Assembly (NCBI RefSeq): GCF_902500215.1
Contig: NZ_CABVOU010000039.1
Coordinates: forward strand, 186,001-250,000
From: Halomonas lysinitropha
Lineage (GTDB): Bacteria; Pseudomonadota; Gammaproteobacteria; Pseudomonadales; Halomonadaceae
Length of the DNA stretch: 64,000 nt
Direction: 5' to 3'
Positions 50,742 through 61,949 of this stretch are shown piece by piece. The notes under the pieces are model-generated. The model made no database searches and was not told the origin of the DNA. It saw nothing but the letters and a program-made list of their open reading frames with translations. The position numbers and the translations under genes were made by a program. How positions within the stretch are numbered: the stretch's first letter is position 1; each line of letters opens with the position of its first letter.

Positions 50742-51710
50742 ATGACACCTCTCTACGACCGCGACGGCTGGCTCTGGCATGATGGCGAATGGCTGACGTG
50801 GCGCGATGCCCGCACCCATATGCTGACGCATACCCTCCACTACGGCATGGGCTGCTTCGAGGGCGTGCGTGCCTACGATGGTCCAAGGGGCGCCCACCTG
50901 TTCCGGGTGGTGGAGCACACCCGTCGGCTGCTGGATAGCGCTCATGCCCTGGATATCCCGCTGTCTTTCGATGATGAGGCGCTGATACAGGCCCAGCGCC
51001 AGTGTCTGGTGCGCAACGGCCTGACCAATGCCTACCTCAAGCCGACGGTCTACCTCGGTGCCGAGGGCCTGGGGCTGCGGGCCAAGGGGCTTTCCGTGCA
51101 CGTGATGATTGCCGCCTGGGACCTGGGAGACTACATCTCTCCGGAGGCCGCATCGATCGGCCTGCGTGCGCTGACCTCCTCCTGGGCGCGCCATCATGTC
51201 AACATCAGCCTCTGTCGCTCCAAGACCAACGGCCACTATGTCAACTCGATGCTGGCGCTCAACACCGCCGTGAAAGCGGGCTTCGACGAGACGATCATGC
51301 TCGACCCGGAGGGCTATGTCGCCGAGGCCTCGGCGGCCAATATCTTCCTGCTGCGCGATGGCGTGCTGCATACCCCTGAGGTGACCTCCTGCCTGCAGGG
51401 CATCACCCGCGACAGCGTGATTCATCTGGCGCGTGAGGTGCTGGGCATCGAGGTTCGCGAGCGGCGTATCACCCGCGACGAGCTCTACATTGCCGACGAG
51501 GCCTTCGTCACCGGCACCGCGGCCGAGTTGCTGCCCTTGCGCGAGCTCGATGGTCGGCACATCGGTGCCCGGGCTGGGGCGCCGCCGCCGGACAAACCCA
51601 TCGCCGAGGCGTCGCTGACCGCCCGGCTGCAGCGGCTCTACCACCGTGTCACCCGAGGCGAGCTCGGCGACGACCTGCAGGGCTTCGCCGGTTGGCTGAC
51701 CGGCGCCTGA
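50742..51710 (+). CDS. Branched-chain amino acid-type aminotransferase (fold type IV)
   Basis: A 322-residue PLP enzyme of the IlvE/D-amino-acid transaminase fold. Motifs: HTLHYGMGCFEGVRAYDGPR, the Schiff-base lysine K161 in ISLCRSKTNGHYVNSMLA, GYVAEASAANIFLLRDGVLH with the cofactor glutamate, and CLQGITRDSVIHLARE. It closely resembles the longer IlvE type. As the last gene of the TRAP/deacetylase/RidA run it is probably a dedicated transaminase of that pathway rather than the main housekeeping IlvE; this is inferred from context. A GAAAGGAACG ribosome-binding site precedes ATG 50742. Confidence 0.9.
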   Translation: MTPLYDRDGWLWHDGEWLTWRDARTHMLTHTLHYGMGCFEGVRAYDGPRGAHLFRVVEHTRRLLDSAHALDIPLSFDDEALIQAQRQCLVRNGLTNAYLKPTVYLGAEGLGLRAKGLSVHVMIAAWDLGDYISPEAASIGLRALTSSWARHHVNISLCRSKTNGHYVNSMLALNTAVKAGFDETIMLDPEGYVAEASAANIFLLRDGVLHTPEVTSCLQGITRDSVIHLAREVLGIEVRERRITRDELYIADEAFVTGTAAELLPLRELDGRHIGARAGAPPPDKPIAEASLTARLQRLYHRVTRGELGDDLQGFAGWLTGA

Positions 51711-51783
51711 GCCGCCAGCCGCCGTTGGCCTCCAGCCCAGCCAGCTCTGATAGCCTCGCGATAGCCTGTTCGCAAGGGGAGCG

Positions 51784-52809
51784 ATGATCTTGGTCCTGCT
51801 GGATGGCATCCTTCGCCTGGCGCTGCTGCTCGCTACCCTCTGGGGAGCGCTGGCCCTGGGTCATCGCCTGGCACTGCCACGCCTAGGGCGGTGGCTGGTG
51901 GTAGGACTCTGGCTGCTCGCGGGAGGTGTCTGGCTGTGGCTGGCCTGGCAGGGGGCGCGGCTGGGTCCGCTTGCCGCCATGGCGGTGCAGATGATGGCGC
52001 TGCTGGCCTGGTGGCGGCGTCTTACGCCGGCGAAACATCGCGACTGGGCCGAGGACGTCGCCTATCTGGCGACCGGCGATGTCGAGGGCGACCGGCTGAC
52101 CCTGCATCACGTACGTCACTTCGATTGGCAGTCCCCGGACAAGGCGCGCGGCGGCTGGGAGCGACGCGTCTACGACCTGCATCGCCTGAAGGCGGTCGAT
52201 CTGTTCGTCTCGAGCTGGGGGCGGCCGGGTATCGCCCACGTACTGGTTTCCTTCAGCTTTTCCGGCGAGACGCCGGCCGATGACGATTTCGTGGCCTTCT
52301 CGGTCGAGGTGCGTCGCGAACGCCACGAGCGTTTCTCGGAGATCGCTGGCTTCTTCAAGCAGTATGAGCTGGCGATCATCGCCGCCGACGAACGCGATGC
52401 AGTCCGCCTGCGCAGCAACGTGCGTGGAGAGCGGGTGACCCTTTACCACGTCACCCTGTCTTACGAGGCCCGCCAAGAATTGCTGCTGGCGCTGGTGACG
52501 GCGGCTAACGATCTGGCGCGCGAGCCGCGCTTCTACCACACCATCACCGCCAACTGCACCACTCTGATATTCGTCATGATGCGACGGATCATCGGGGGTC
52601 TGCCGCTGGATCATCGCCTTCTGCTCAGCGCCTTGTTGCCAGGCTACATTCACGACCATGGTGGCCTGGTGCCTGGCCACTCCCTGCATGAGCTGCGCCG
52701 GCGTGGGGATGTCACCGAGCGTGCCCGTCAGGCGGGTGATGCCCCGGACTTCTCACGGCGTATCCGTCGAGGCGTTCCCGGCTGGGAGTCCCTGGATCGC
52801 CAGCCATGA
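51784..52809 (+). CDS. DUF4105 membrane protein
   Basis: A 341-residue protein with three N-terminal transmembrane segments (LVLLDGILRLALLLATLWGA, WLVVGLWLLAGGVWLWLAWQ, LAAMAVQMMALLAW) followed by a large DUF4105 domain. The domain carries HRDWAEDVAYLATGDVEGDR, VLVSFSFSGETPADDDFVAF, FYHTITANCTTLIFVMMRRI with a conserved Asn-Cys pair resembling a papain-like active site, and LLPGYIHDHGGL. A proteolytic or amidase role at the membrane has been suggested for this type of fold but not established here. GGGGAGCG precedes the ATG. It is separated from the aminotransferase by 73 bp. Confidence 0.82.
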   Translation: MILVLLDGILRLALLLATLWGALALGHRLALPRLGRWLVVGLWLLAGGVWLWLAWQGARLGPLAAMAVQMMALLAWWRRLTPAKHRDWAEDVAYLATGDVEGDRLTLHHVRHFDWQSPDKARGGWERRVYDLHRLKAVDLFVSSWGRPGIAHVLVSFSFSGETPADDDFVAFSVEVRRERHERFSEIAGFFKQYELAIIAADERDAVRLRSNVRGERVTLYHVTLSYEARQELLLALVTAANDLAREPRFYHTITANCTTLIFVMMRRIIGGLPLDHRLLLSALLPGYIHDHGGLVPGHSLHELRRRGDVTERARQAGDAPDFSRRIRRGVPGWESLDRQP

Positions 52810-52812
52810 AAA

Positions 52813-52836
52813 CGCCACGACGCGGGCGTCGTGGCG
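52813..52836 (+). terminator. Stem-loop after the DUF4105 gene
   Basis: CGCCACGACG (52813-52822) and CGTCGTGGCG (52827-52836) form a perfect 10-bp stem with a CGGG tetraloop, 3 bp after the stop. The following ACATCTCTCC is pyrimidine-rich but has no strong T-run, so termination may be partial. The remaining 256 bp to the next gene show nothing else. Confidence 0.6.
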
Positions 52837-53092
52837 ACATCTCTCCTCCCTGGGCATCGTCCCGATGCCGTTCTCCCTGGCAGGGCGTCCAGCCCCCTCG
52901 CATCCCTGGCGACGTGCTCGGCAGTATCCCTTGCCTGTCCCCGACACTATCGTCGATTCCCGTGACAGCGGTGTGATGCTCCGTTGACGGTGGCATGACA
53001 TCGGGGTGAGGTGCCGCGGCAGGTCCAGTAGCCTTCTGGTAGAATCCTGCGCCGTTTCATCTCAATCCAACTCCTTTTTCGGGAAAGCTGTC

Positions 53093-54442
53093 ATGAATGC
53101 AGTAATCATTGCGGTGCTGGTGATGGTGGGCCTGTCGCTGGCACGGGTCTCGGTGGTCTTTGCCCTGGTGGTGGGTGCGTTGGTCGGGGGGCTGGTTGGC
53201 GGGCTTTCCATCGAGGCGACCCTGGCCGCCTTCAACGACGGAGTGGGTGGGGGCGCCAAGGTAGCGCTGGCCTATGCCACCCTCGGCGCTTTCGCGGTGG
53301 CGATCTCGCGCTCGGGGCTGCCGGACCTGTTGGCCAAGCGCCTGATCGCCCTGCTGGGGCAGGAGGCTACCGTTGACCGGAAGGCCGTGGTCAAGTATCT
53401 GTTGCTCGGTGCAGTGCTGCTGGTGGCAATCTCCTCCCAGAATCTGATTCCGGTGCACATCGCCTTCATCCCCATTCTGATCCCGCCGCTGCTCAAGGTG
53501 ATGAACCAGCTGCGCCTGGATCGCCGAGCCGTGGCCTGCGCACTGACCTTCGGTCTGACAGCCCCCTACATGCTGCTGCCGGTGGGCTTCGGGGCCATCT
53601 TTCTCAATGACATCCTGCTGGCCAACATCAATCAGGCCGGTGAGGCGCTGGGACTCGAGATCAGTCGGGGGATGGTGCCCCTGGCCATGGGCGTGCCGGT
53701 GGGTGGCATGGCACTCGGTCTGCTGGTGGCGGTGTTCATCAGCTACCGGCGGCCCCGCGACTACGAGGCCCTGGATGTGGCCACCACCAACATGCCGCAC
53801 CATCATCCGGAGACCCACGAACCTCACACCTTGGGACTGATGATGTCGGTGCTGGCCATCGTCGCTGCCCTGGGCATCCAGCTCTACACTGGCTCCATGG
53901 TGCTGGGTGGCCTGGTAGGTTTTGCCCTGCTGTCCGTGGGTGGCATCTTCAAGTGGCGGGAGGCCGATGACCTTTTCACCAGCGGGATGCGCATGATGGC
54001 GCTGATCGGCTTCATCATGATCTCCGCCTCGGGCTTCGCTGCGGTGATGACCGCCACCGGCCAGATCGAGACCCTGGTGGCTTCCAGCGTGGAAGTGATC
54101 GGCGACAACCGCGGCCTGGCCGCGCTGCTGATGCTGCTGGTGGGGCTATTCATTACCCTGGGTATCGGCTCGTCGTTCTCCACCATTCCGATCATTGCGG
54201 CGATCTTCGTGCCCCTGGCGGTGCAGTTCGGTTTCTCGCCGCTCGCCACCGTGGCGCTGGTGGGCACCGCCGCGGCGCTGGGCGACGCCGGCTCGCCCGC
54301 CTCGGATTCCACCCTGGGGCCCACCTCGGGGCTCAATGTCGACCGCCAGCACGATCACATCTGGGATAGCGTGGTGCCGACCTTCCTGCACTACAACATC
54401 CCGCTGATCGCCTTCGGCTGGCTGGCGGCGATGACGTTATGA
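53093..54442 (+). CDS. Na+/H+ antiporter family protein (NhaC/YuiF-like)
   Basis: A 449-residue polytopic membrane protein with about 11-12 helices. Family features include [76 protein letters not shown] and, near the C-terminus, [20 protein letters not shown] followed by [20 protein letters not shown]. This is the Na+/H+ antiporter (PF03553-like) family, some members of which are proposed amino acid permeases. ATG 53093 is chosen as start; the in-frame extension to 53006 is polar and unlikely. It ends in a 6-bp convergent overlap with trmJ. Together with Mrp it would support salt tolerance. Confidence 0.85.
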   Translation: MNAVIIAVLVMVGLSLARVSVVFALVVGALVGGLVGGLSIEATLAAFNDGVGGGAKVALAYATLGAFAVAISRSGLPDLLAKRLIALLGQEATVDRKAVVKYLLLGAVLLVAISSQNLIPVHIAFIPILIPPLLKVMNQLRLDRRAVACALTFGLTAPYMLLPVGFGAIFLNDILLANINQAGEALGLEISRGMVPLAMGVPVGGMALGLLVAVFISYRRPRDYEALDVATTNMPHHHPETHEPHTLGLMMSVLAIVAALGIQLYTGSMVLGGLVGFALLSVGGIFKWREADDLFTSGMRMMALIGFIMISASGFAAVMTATGQIETLVASSVEVIGDNRGLAALLMLLVGLFITLGIGSSFSTIPIIAAIFVPLAVQFGFSPLATVALVGTAAALGDAGSPASDSTLGPTSGLNVDRQHDHIWDSVVPTFLHYNIPLIAFGWLAAMTL

Positions 54443-55171
54443 ATCCGGCAGGTGACGCTCCAGCGAGGCGAGCAGGCCGCGCAGCAGCGAGAGCTCGCGG
54501 CGCGAGGGTTGGGCGCGGGCGAACAGGGACTCGAGCTGATCCTCGGTGCGGGCATGGGGCTGGGTGATGAAGCCGCTGCTCTGCATCACCCGCGAGAGAT
54601 GCGCCTGGAAGTGACCGAGCTGCTCGCGTGTCGGCTGGCGCTCCTGCGCCGGCCGCGGTGAGCGGTAGCCGCTGTCGGGGCGGCGTCGCCAGGCGGTGAA
54701 GAGCTCGTGGGCCAGGACCTGCACCGCCTGGGCGAGGTTGAGGATGCCGTAGTCGGGATTGGCGGGGATGCTCACCTGGTGGCTGCAGCAGCGGATCTCG
54801 TCATTGGTCAGGCCGAAGCGCTCGCGACCGAACACCAGGGCCACCGGATCATGGCCGGCCTGCTCCACCAGTTCCCGGGCCATCTCGTCGGGTTCGTCGA
54901 AGTGCGGCAGCGGCAGGCTGCGCAGGCGCGCGCTGGCCCCGACGACCTGGACGCAGTCGCTGACCGCCTCGGACAGCGAGCCGACCACTCGGGCATTGTC
55001 GACCAGATTCTCTGCGCCCGCGGCCAGTCGCGAGGCTTCGGGGTCGGGAAACTGGCGGGGATTGACCAGCACCAGGTCGGTCAGGCCCATGGTCTTCATG
55101 GCCCGCGCCGAGGCGCCGATATTGCCGGGATGGTAGGTCTGGACGAGGACGATACGGATGTTCGATAGCAT
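54437..55171 (-). CDS. trmJ: tRNA (cytidine/uridine-2'-O-)-methyltransferase TrmJ
   Basis: A 244-residue SPOUT methyltransferase that 2'-O-methylates position 32 of certain tRNAs. Motifs: [60 protein letters not shown] and [20 protein letters not shown], which build the trefoil-knot SAM pocket. The C-terminal extension (about 165-244) is the dimer/tRNA-binding part of TrmJ. The gene is convergent with the antiporter gene and its last 6 bp overlap that gene. Length agrees with the family. Confidence 0.94.
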   Translation of the reverse strand: MLSNIRIVLVQTYHPGNIGASARAMKTMGLTDLVLVNPRQFPDPEASRLAAGAENLVDNARVVGSLSEAVSDCVQVVGASARLRSLPLPHFDEPDEMARELVEQAGHDPVALVFGRERFGLTNDEIRCCSHQVSIPANPDYGILNLAQAVQVLAHELFTAWRRRPDSGYRSPRPAQERQPTREQLGHFQAHLSRVMQSSGFITQPHARTEDQLESLFARAQPSRRELSLLRGLLASLERHLPDS

Positions 55172-55294
55172 GGGCAGGCGACTGGCGTCAGGTGATGAGC
55201 GTGGAGGCGTATCTTACCGCGCCAAGCCGCCAAGCCGCCAAGCCGCCAGATCCGGGTTTCCTGGCGCTTGTAGCTCGGCGCTTTGCGCTGGCCA

Positions 55295-55326
55295 CAAAAA
55301 ACCCCGCCGGCTTTCACCGGCGGGGT
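55295..55326 (-). terminator. Intrinsic terminator of groES-groEL
   Basis: Read on the minus strand, ACCCCGCCGG (55326-55317) and CCGGCGGGGT (55310-55301) form a 10-bp stem with a 6-nt loop, followed by six Ts. It lies about 36 bp after the groEL stop, a textbook rho-independent terminator. Confidence 0.92.
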
Positions 55327-55361
55327 CTGTCTCAGGCTAGGCCTGGGGCAGGGGGCTGGCG

Positions 55362-57038
<1,677 letters not shown>

Positions 57039-57071
57039 TCAGTATCGAACAGTTGCGGGTCGTGTCCGAGT

Positions 57072-57365
57072 TCAGCCTTCGACAACAGCCAGAATGTCGG
57101 ACTCGCTCATGATCAGCACTTCTTCGCCGTCGATCTTCTGCTTCTCGACGCCAAAGCCATCCTTGAAGATCACGGTGTCACCGACCTTGACGTCGAGCGG
57201 GCGGACATCGCCATTGTCGAGGATCCGGCCGTTACCGGCAGCTAGGACCTCGCCGCGAGTCGGCTTTTCCTGGGCGTTTCCCGGAAGCACGATGCCGCCA
57301 GCGGTCTTCTGTTCTTCTTCAACGCGACGGATCACGACGCGATCGTGCAAGGGGCGGATGTTCAT
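57072..57365 (-). CDS. groES: 10-kDa co-chaperonin GroES
   Basis: A 97-residue co-chaperonin, the heptameric lid of GroEL. It begins [20 protein letters not shown], contains the mobile loop [20 protein letters not shown] and [20 protein letters not shown], and ends with [10 protein letters not shown]. Length and sequence are standard. CAGGAGAACG precedes the ATG. It is the first gene of the groES-groEL operon and lies 210 bp from fxsA, with a sigma-32-type promoter between. Confidence 0.98.
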   Translation of the reverse strand: MNIRPLHDRVVIRRVEEEQKTAGGIVLPGNAQEKPTRGEVLAAGNGRILDNGDVRPLDVKVGDTVIFKDGFGVEKQKIDGEEVLIMSESDILAVVEG

Positions 57366-57518
57366 TGCTCACGTTCTCCTGATGGTTTGCAGTGCCAGGG
57401 CGTTGCCCAGGCGGTTTTCATCATCAACCCGCAGTCAAGCTGCGAGGTGGAGGCGAGGTTCGCCTTCCGTGTCGATGGCCCGGGGGTTAGCCCGTGCCGA
57501 ATCCTGATGCTGTCGGAT

Positions 57519-57546
57519 AAGTGGGGCTCTGCATTGGCCTTTCAAG
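57519..57546 (-). promoter_or_regulatory. Sigma-32 (heat-shock) promoter of groES-groEL
   Basis: On the minus strand CTTGAAA (57546-57540) is followed after 13 bp by CCCCACTT (57526-57519), which matches the sigma-32 consensus CTTGAAA-N(11-16)-CCCCATNT with one mismatch. It lies about 155 bp upstream of groES and implies RpoH-controlled expression. Confidence 0.85.
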
Positions 57547-57575
57547 GCCCCAGCCGAAAATTTTTTGTGTCCGGC

Positions 57576-58100
57576 TCAACGTGAGTCGTCACGCGAGATG
57601 AACTCGCCTTCCAGGGGCTCGTTTTTCCGGCCGCTGTGGGCTTCCCCGTTTTGCGCCCCGTCGGATGCCCGACCTGGCCCCGCCTGCTGCCAGTCGGCAT
57701 CCGAGCCGCGGCGTGGGCGATAGGTTTCGGCATGCACATGCAGCCCCTTCACGCGTACCCCCACCCAGGCCAGCATCCTGGCCAGCTGACGTCGTGCATT
57801 GGGGATCAGACACATGAACCCCAGCGCATCGGAGAGGAAGCCGGGCGCCATCAGCAGCGCACCGCCGAAGATCAGTGCCGCACCGGTCAGCAGCTCGCCC
57901 GAGGGAATCTCTCCCTGGGCCATGCGCTCCTGGGCACGGGCGAAGGTAGCCACGCCTTCCCGGCGGATGAGGTGCAAGCCGATGAAACCGGTGGCGAGGA
58001 CCAGTAGCAGGGTGCTCAGCAGGCCGATATGGCTGCCGACGGAGAAGAGGATGACGAAGTCGAGCAGTGCGAAGAGGGTAAAGATGACGAGAAAGGGCAT
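57576..58100 (-). CDS. fxsA: FxsA-family membrane protein
   Basis: A 174-residue inner-membrane protein. The first about 130 residues hold the FxsA domain: [60 protein letters not shown] and [20 protein letters not shown], giving several transmembrane helices. The C-terminal tail is polar and cytoplasmic. In E. coli FxsA relieves exclusion of phage T7 by the F plasmid. It is next to groES, as in many gammaproteobacteria. ATG 58100 is chosen over an upstream in-frame extension that lacks homology. Confidence 0.9.
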   Translation of the reverse strand: MPFLVIFTLFALLDFVILFSVGSHIGLLSTLLLVLATGFIGLHLIRREGVATFARAQERMAQGEIPSGELLTGAALIFGGALLMAPGFLSDALGFMCLIPNARRQLARMLAWVGVRVKGLHVHAETYRPRRGSDADWQQAGPGRASDGAQNGEAHSGRKNEPLEGEFISRDDSR

Positions 58101-58325
58101 GATGACTCCGCGTGTGACAGTTCCGCAGGTGATTGGGGCGGGGCGAGGGAATTCAAGCCACCGCCGTGTCGTGATGAAGTGATGGAAAGTCCTTCCACGA
58201 TTCGTTATGGTAATGGTGCAGTGCATCATAATGATGATGATACACCAGCAGCTGGTACCCCCCTGCCGGCGGCTGCCCGGCAATCGCGCCGACAGCGCGA
58301 CTCCCCATCTCCCGGAGAAGTGCCT

Positions 58326-59087
58326 ATGAAACTCGACAACACCGTCATCGCCATCACCGGCGGCGCCCGTGGCCTCGGCCTGGCAATGGCAAGCCAGCTC
58401 GGTGCGCAGGGAGCGAAGCTTGCCCTGATGGACATGGATGGCAATGCCCTGGACAGCGCCGTTTCCACCCTGCACGACGAGGGAGTCGAGGCCCGTGGCT
58501 TCGTGGTCAACGTAGCCGATGAAGCATCCGTGAAACAGGCGTTCGGCGATATCGCGTTATCGCTGGGCCCTATCCAGGGTCTGGTCAACAATGCGGGAAT
58601 CGTGCGCGACGGCCTGCTGGTCAAGGCCAGGGAGGGCAAGGTGGAGAAGACCCTGCCGGTGGAGCAGTGGCAACAGGTGATCGACGTCAATCTGACAGGC
58701 GTTTTCCTCTGCGGACGCGAGGCGTCGGTACAGATGATAGAGGCGGGCCATCAGGGCGTTATCGTCAATATCTCGAGCATTTCTCGGGCCGGTAACATGG
58801 GCCAGAGCAACTATGCCGCGGCCAAGGCCGGCGTGGTGGCGCTGACCACGACCTGGGCAACCGAGCTGGCACGCTACGGTATTCGCGTGGGGGCGGTGGC
58901 ACCGGGGTTCATCGAGACGGACATGACGGCCTCGATGCGTCAGGACATGCTCGACAAGCTGACAGCAGGTGTACCGCTCCAACGGCTCGGTCAGCCCGAG
59001 GACATCGCCGAGAGCGTGGCCTTCATCATGACCAATGACTACTTCACGGGGCGCGTGATCGAGTGTGACGGCGGTTTGCGACTCTAG
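58326..59087 (+). CDS. Short-chain dehydrogenase/reductase, FabG-like
   Basis: A 253-residue SDR with the NAD(P)-binding [18 protein letters not shown] (about 9-26), [11 protein letters not shown], catalytic Ser in [16 protein letters not shown], and YxxxK in [27 protein letters not shown] and the C-terminal IECDGGLRL complete the FabG-type pattern. The first segment resembles 3-oxoacyl-ACP reductases that stand outside the fab cluster. CCGGAGAAG precedes ATG 58326. It is divergent from fxsA and ends in a hairpin terminator. The exact substrate cannot be told; a ketoacyl or other carbonyl substrate is likely. Confidence 0.88.
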   Translation: MKLDNTVIAITGGARGLGLAMASQLGAQGAKLALMDMDGNALDSAVSTLHDEGVEARGFVVNVADEASVKQAFGDIALSLGPIQGLVNNAGIVRDGLLVKAREGKVEKTLPVEQWQQVIDVNLTGVFLCGREASVQMIEAGHQGVIVNISSISRAGNMGQSNYAAAKAGVVALTTTWATELARYGIRVGAVAPGFIETDMTASMRQDMLDKLTAGVPLQRLGQPEDIAESVAFIMTNDYFTGRVIECDGGLRL

Positions 59088-59122
59088 CCATCTCGATAGC
59101 AGTAATTGCCCGACGAAAGATA

Positions 59123-59144
59123 ACGCCGGCCTTGCGGCCGGCGT
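59123..59144. terminator. Stem-loop between fabG-like gene and comEA-like gene
   Basis: ACGCCGGCC (59123-59131) and GGCCGGCGT (59136-59144) form a 9-bp stem with a TTGC loop, and outer CCGACG/CGTCGG pairs extend it. It lies between two convergent genes and can serve both; there is no clear T-tract. Confidence 0.6.
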
Positions 59145-59171
59145 CGTCGGGACTGACAGACATTCCTGCGC

Positions 59172-59453
59172 TTAGAATGTCACCTGGTCGGCGAGCCCCT
59201 CCACGGTGGCGTCGCCAATGCCGCTGACCCGCGTCAGGTCCTCGGCGCTCTCATAGGGACCCTTGGCTTCCCGGTCCTCGATAATCGCGGCTGCACGCGT
59301 TTCCCCGATGCCCGGTAGTTCGGCCAGTAATTCGGCATCGGCACTGTTGACGTTGATCGGCTCCATCTCCTGAGCGACGGCACAAAGCGGTGCAAGACCC
59401 AATATCAGGGCGACGAGACTGGCCCCTAACAGGGTTTGAATCCTCTTATTCAT
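59172..59453 (-). CDS. ComEA-like helix-hairpin-helix protein
   Basis: A 93-residue secreted protein. The signal peptide IQTLLGASLVALILGLAPLC is cleaved near AVAQ-E. The mature part contains two helix-hairpin-helix DNA-binding motifs: INVNSADAELLAELPGIGET and YESAEDLTRVSGIGDATVEG. ComEA-type proteins bind incoming DNA in the periplasm during transformation, although short ones of this kind are widespread and often untested. It stands alone and convergent to the fabG-like gene. The signal peptide may instead act as a membrane anchor, as in other ComEA proteins. Confidence 0.9.
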   Translation of the reverse strand: MNKRIQTLLGASLVALILGLAPLCAVAQEMEPINVNSADAELLAELPGIGETRAAAIIEDREAKGPYESAEDLTRVSGIGDATVEGLADQVTF

Positions 59454-59697
59454 GTTACTTCCTCCCTTGATGGAATCGCATCCTCGGCGGGTGCCTTTTT
59501 CAAGCTAGCCGTGAATGGACGAAAATCCCTTGGGTCTTCTGCCCATTTACATGTAGGACACGACTTCAATGGTCCGTCGCCTTGGCTTTCAGGTGAGAGG
59601 TGACGTCGCCGTTTTCAGATCGGAGATCTCGTACCGATTCCGTCAGGCATGGCTGGTATACTCTATCGACGATTTCCTCTTGCCAGGAGCCCGGTTC

Positions 59698-60399
59698 GTG
59701 TCTACCGATTCCCCTCTCATCATCGCCCTCGACTATGCCTCCCTGGACGCTGCCCTGTGCATGGCCGATCGCCTCGATCCCTCACGGTGCCGACTGAAGG
59801 TGGGCAAGGAGCTCTTTACTCGCAGCGGCCCTGAGGTGCTCGATGCCCTGCATGGCCGCGGCTTCGAGGTATTCCTGGATCTCAAGTTCCACGACATTCC
59901 CAACACCGTCGCCGGGGCGGTTCAGGCCGCCGCAGAGCAAGGCGTATGGATGGTCAACGTCCATGCCAGCGGTGGTCGACGGATGATGGAGGCGGCACGC
60001 GAGCGCCTGGATCGTCAGGGGCTGACAACCCGGCTAATCGCGGTAACGGTGCTGACGAGCATGGAAGCTGCCGACCTGTCCGATATTGGTATTGATGCCT
60101 CCCCCGCCGAACAGGTCGAGCGCCTGGCAGTGCTAGCCAGGGAGAGTGGCATGGACGGGGTGGTCTGTTCGGCGCAGGAAGCGTCACGTCTGCGCGGTCT
60201 ATGCGGCGACGCGTTCTTGAAGGTCACGCCCGGCATTCGGCCAAGCTTCGCCGTGCACGGTGACCAGCGTCGTGTCATGGCCCCGGCGGATGCCATGGCC
60301 GCTGGCAGCACCCATCTGGTGGTGGGGAGACCGGTGACCCAGGCCGAGCACCCCATGGCTGCCCTGGCCGCCATAGAGTCCGAACTGGGCGGCGTTTGA
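59698..60399 (+). CDS. pyrF: Orotidine-5'-phosphate decarboxylase
   Basis: A 233-residue TIM-barrel enzyme that makes UMP from OMP. It begins with [20 protein letters not shown], has the catalytic [20 protein letters not shown] (Asp-Lys-Asp network), then [35 protein letters not shown] and [15 protein letters not shown]. The GTG at 59698 is used as start: AGGAG precedes it and it gives the normal length. The longer reading from 59569 would add 43 unrelated residues. It is convergent with lapB, with only 6 bp between the stops. Confidence 0.95.
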   Translation: MSTDSPLIIALDYASLDAALCMADRLDPSRCRLKVGKELFTRSGPEVLDALHGRGFEVFLDLKFHDIPNTVAGAVQAAAEQGVWMVNVHASGGRRMMEAARERLDRQGLTTRLIAVTVLTSMEAADLSDIGIDASPAEQVERLAVLARESGMDGVVCSAQEASRLRGLCGDAFLKVTPGIRPSFAVHGDQRRVMAPADAMAAGSTHLVVGRPVTQAEHPMAALAAIESELGGV

Positions 60400-60405
60400 G
60401 CCTGG

Positions 60406-61590
60406 TCACTCCCCTTCGATGCCGATGATCGGCTTGGTCGTGCCCCAGTTGCGGCAGCGCGGGCACTGCCAGCGCAGTCGTTCGCCCGAGAAACCGCAGC
60501 GCCGACAGCGGTGGCGAGGCAGGGCCTGTACCAGGGTATGGATATGCTGCTGCAGGACGGCGAGACGCTCGTCCTCATTCTCCTTGGCGTCGTGCCGATA
60601 GAGCGACAGCAGGTAGTGTACGGCGCCCAGGCTTGGCTCTCGCTCGAGTTGCCGGATGACAAGCAACAGGGCATCCCGGTCATCGCCATGATGATGACGC
60701 AGTGTCTCGGCCAGCCGGGTGATCACGCTGGTGCTGGGTGACTGATCGAGAAGTTCCCGCAGGCAGCGGATCAGCCCCTCCTCGTCGTCCAGCAGGCGAT
60801 AGGCGCGGGTCAGAGGGTCGAGGATGGCTGGAGTGAAGGCGGGGTCCTGGTCGGGAATTCGCCTGAGCAGCCGGATGGCCGGCTTGTAGTGGCCGGTCTC
60901 GTGCTCCATGGCGGCCAGCAGTAGATTGGCGCGCACGCAGCGGGGGTCGGTGGTCAGCGCCTGGCGCAGATGGCGCCGGGCCAGAACGGGGCTGGCCGAA
61001 TGACGCTCCTGTTCAGCCAGCTCGCACAGCCAGTGCGCCGCCGCGCGGCGGATGTCGTCGTGCTGGCGGACAAGCCTTGGCAGGGCGACATCCAGTGCGG
61101 CCCGCCATTCTCCCTCACGTTCCAGCAGGTCGACCAGTAGCCGCCTCGCCGTATCGCGCAGTTCGTCGTCCTGGCAGTCGCGCACCAGGCTCTGCAGCAG
61201 GCGCTCGGCGCGGTCCAGCAGCCCCAGGGCAAGAAAGTCGCGGGAGAGCTCGAGCTGTACCCTGTCGCTCTGCCCGGCGGTCAGTGTCGGGCGGGCGAGG
61301 AGGTTCTGGTGGATCTTCAGGGCACGGTCAGCTTCCCCGCGGGTTCGAAAGAGGTTGCCCAGCGCCAGGTGGGTCTCGATGGTTTCGCTGTTGACCTCCA
61401 GAGCGCCGATGAAGGTTTCGATGGCCCTGTCCTGCTGGTCATTGAGCAGGTAGTTGAGGCCGACGAAGTAGTCCCGCGGCAGCGCCGATGGCACTGAGGT
61501 CCTGCCGGATTCCTGACGCTCCCGGCGGCCCAACCACCAGCCGATGGCGACAGCCACCACCAGCATGGCCAGCAGGAAAACATCGGGCAT
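60406..61590 (-). CDS. lapB: LapB (YciM), regulator of LPS assembly
   Basis: A 394-residue inner-membrane-anchored TPR protein. One N-terminal transmembrane helix (PDVFLLAMLVVAVAIGWWLG) is followed by SALPRDYFVGLNYLLNDQQD, about nine TPR repeats (residues 70-330) and a C-terminal rubredoxin-like zinc ribbon CRRCGF...CPRCRNWGT. LapB recruits LpxC to FtsH for degradation and so sets lipid A synthesis. ATG 61590 lies 1 bp after the lapA stop, so lapA and lapB are co-translated. Gene order ihfB-lapA-lapB is that of other gammaproteobacteria. Confidence 0.95.
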   Translation of the reverse strand: MPDVFLLAMLVVAVAIGWWLGRRERQESGRTSVPSALPRDYFVGLNYLLNDQQDRAIETFIGALEVNSETIETHLALGNLFRTRGEADRALKIHQNLLARPTLTAGQSDRVQLELSRDFLALGLLDRAERLLQSLVRDCQDDELRDTARRLLVDLLEREGEWRAALDVALPRLVRQHDDIRRAAAHWLCELAEQERHSASPVLARRHLRQALTTDPRCVRANLLLAAMEHETGHYKPAIRLLRRIPDQDPAFTPAILDPLTRAYRLLDDEEGLIRCLRELLDQSPSTSVITRLAETLRHHHGDDRDALLLVIRQLEREPSLGAVHYLLSLYRHDAKENEDERLAVLQQHIHTLVQALPRHRCRRCGFSGERLRWQCPRCRNWGTTKPIIGIEGE

Positions 61591-61591
61591 C

Positions 61592-61897
61592 CTAGGGGAG
61601 TTCCTTCATCTCCTGGACACGCAGGCGATCAAGCTCCTTGCGCTGCTGCTGGTTGTGCCGCTGGGCACGGGTCAGCAGGGTGCGCAGGCGCAGGTAGACG
61701 CCGCTCATGGCGAGCATGCCCAACAGCACACCCACGGCAAGCGAAGCCAGCAGCCAGACGGAGAGCGAGGCTGCAGGCAGCTCGATCCAGATCAGGTTGA
61801 GGGGCAGGGCCTGCTGGTTGTTGACGGCAAAGAGGATGCCGATCAGCAGCACCACCAGCAGGATGATGGCCAGGATCAGGCCTTTTAGCCAACGCAT
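61592..61897 (-). CDS. lapA: LapA, LPS-assembly associated inner-membrane protein
   Basis: A 101-residue protein with two transmembrane helices (LKGLILAIILLVVLLIGILF and SVWLLASLAVGVLLGMLAMS) and the DUF1049/LapA motif VNNQQALPLNLIWIELPAAS. The C-terminal LRTLLTRAQRHNQQQRKELD is a coiled-coil-prone cytoplasmic tail. It works with LapB. ATG 61897 is chosen because it gives the family length; the longer in-frame reading to 62155 runs through ihfB. It lies 52 bp after the ihfB stop. Confidence 0.93.
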   Translation of the reverse strand: MRWLKGLILAIILLVVLLIGILFAVNNQQALPLNLIWIELPAASLSVWLLASLAVGVLLGMLAMSGVYLRLRTLLTRAQRHNQQQRKELDRLRVQEMKELP

Positions 61898-61949
61898 GTG
61901 CTTGTTCCCATGTCGGTTGAAGGAGAGTCGGCGGTCGCGGGGGCGCCGC

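Noticed and set aside
50742..51710. Naming the fold-type IV aminotransferase ilvE
   Set aside because: The family fits, but its place in a catabolic TRAP operon makes a dedicated role as likely as housekeeping branched-chain synthesis.
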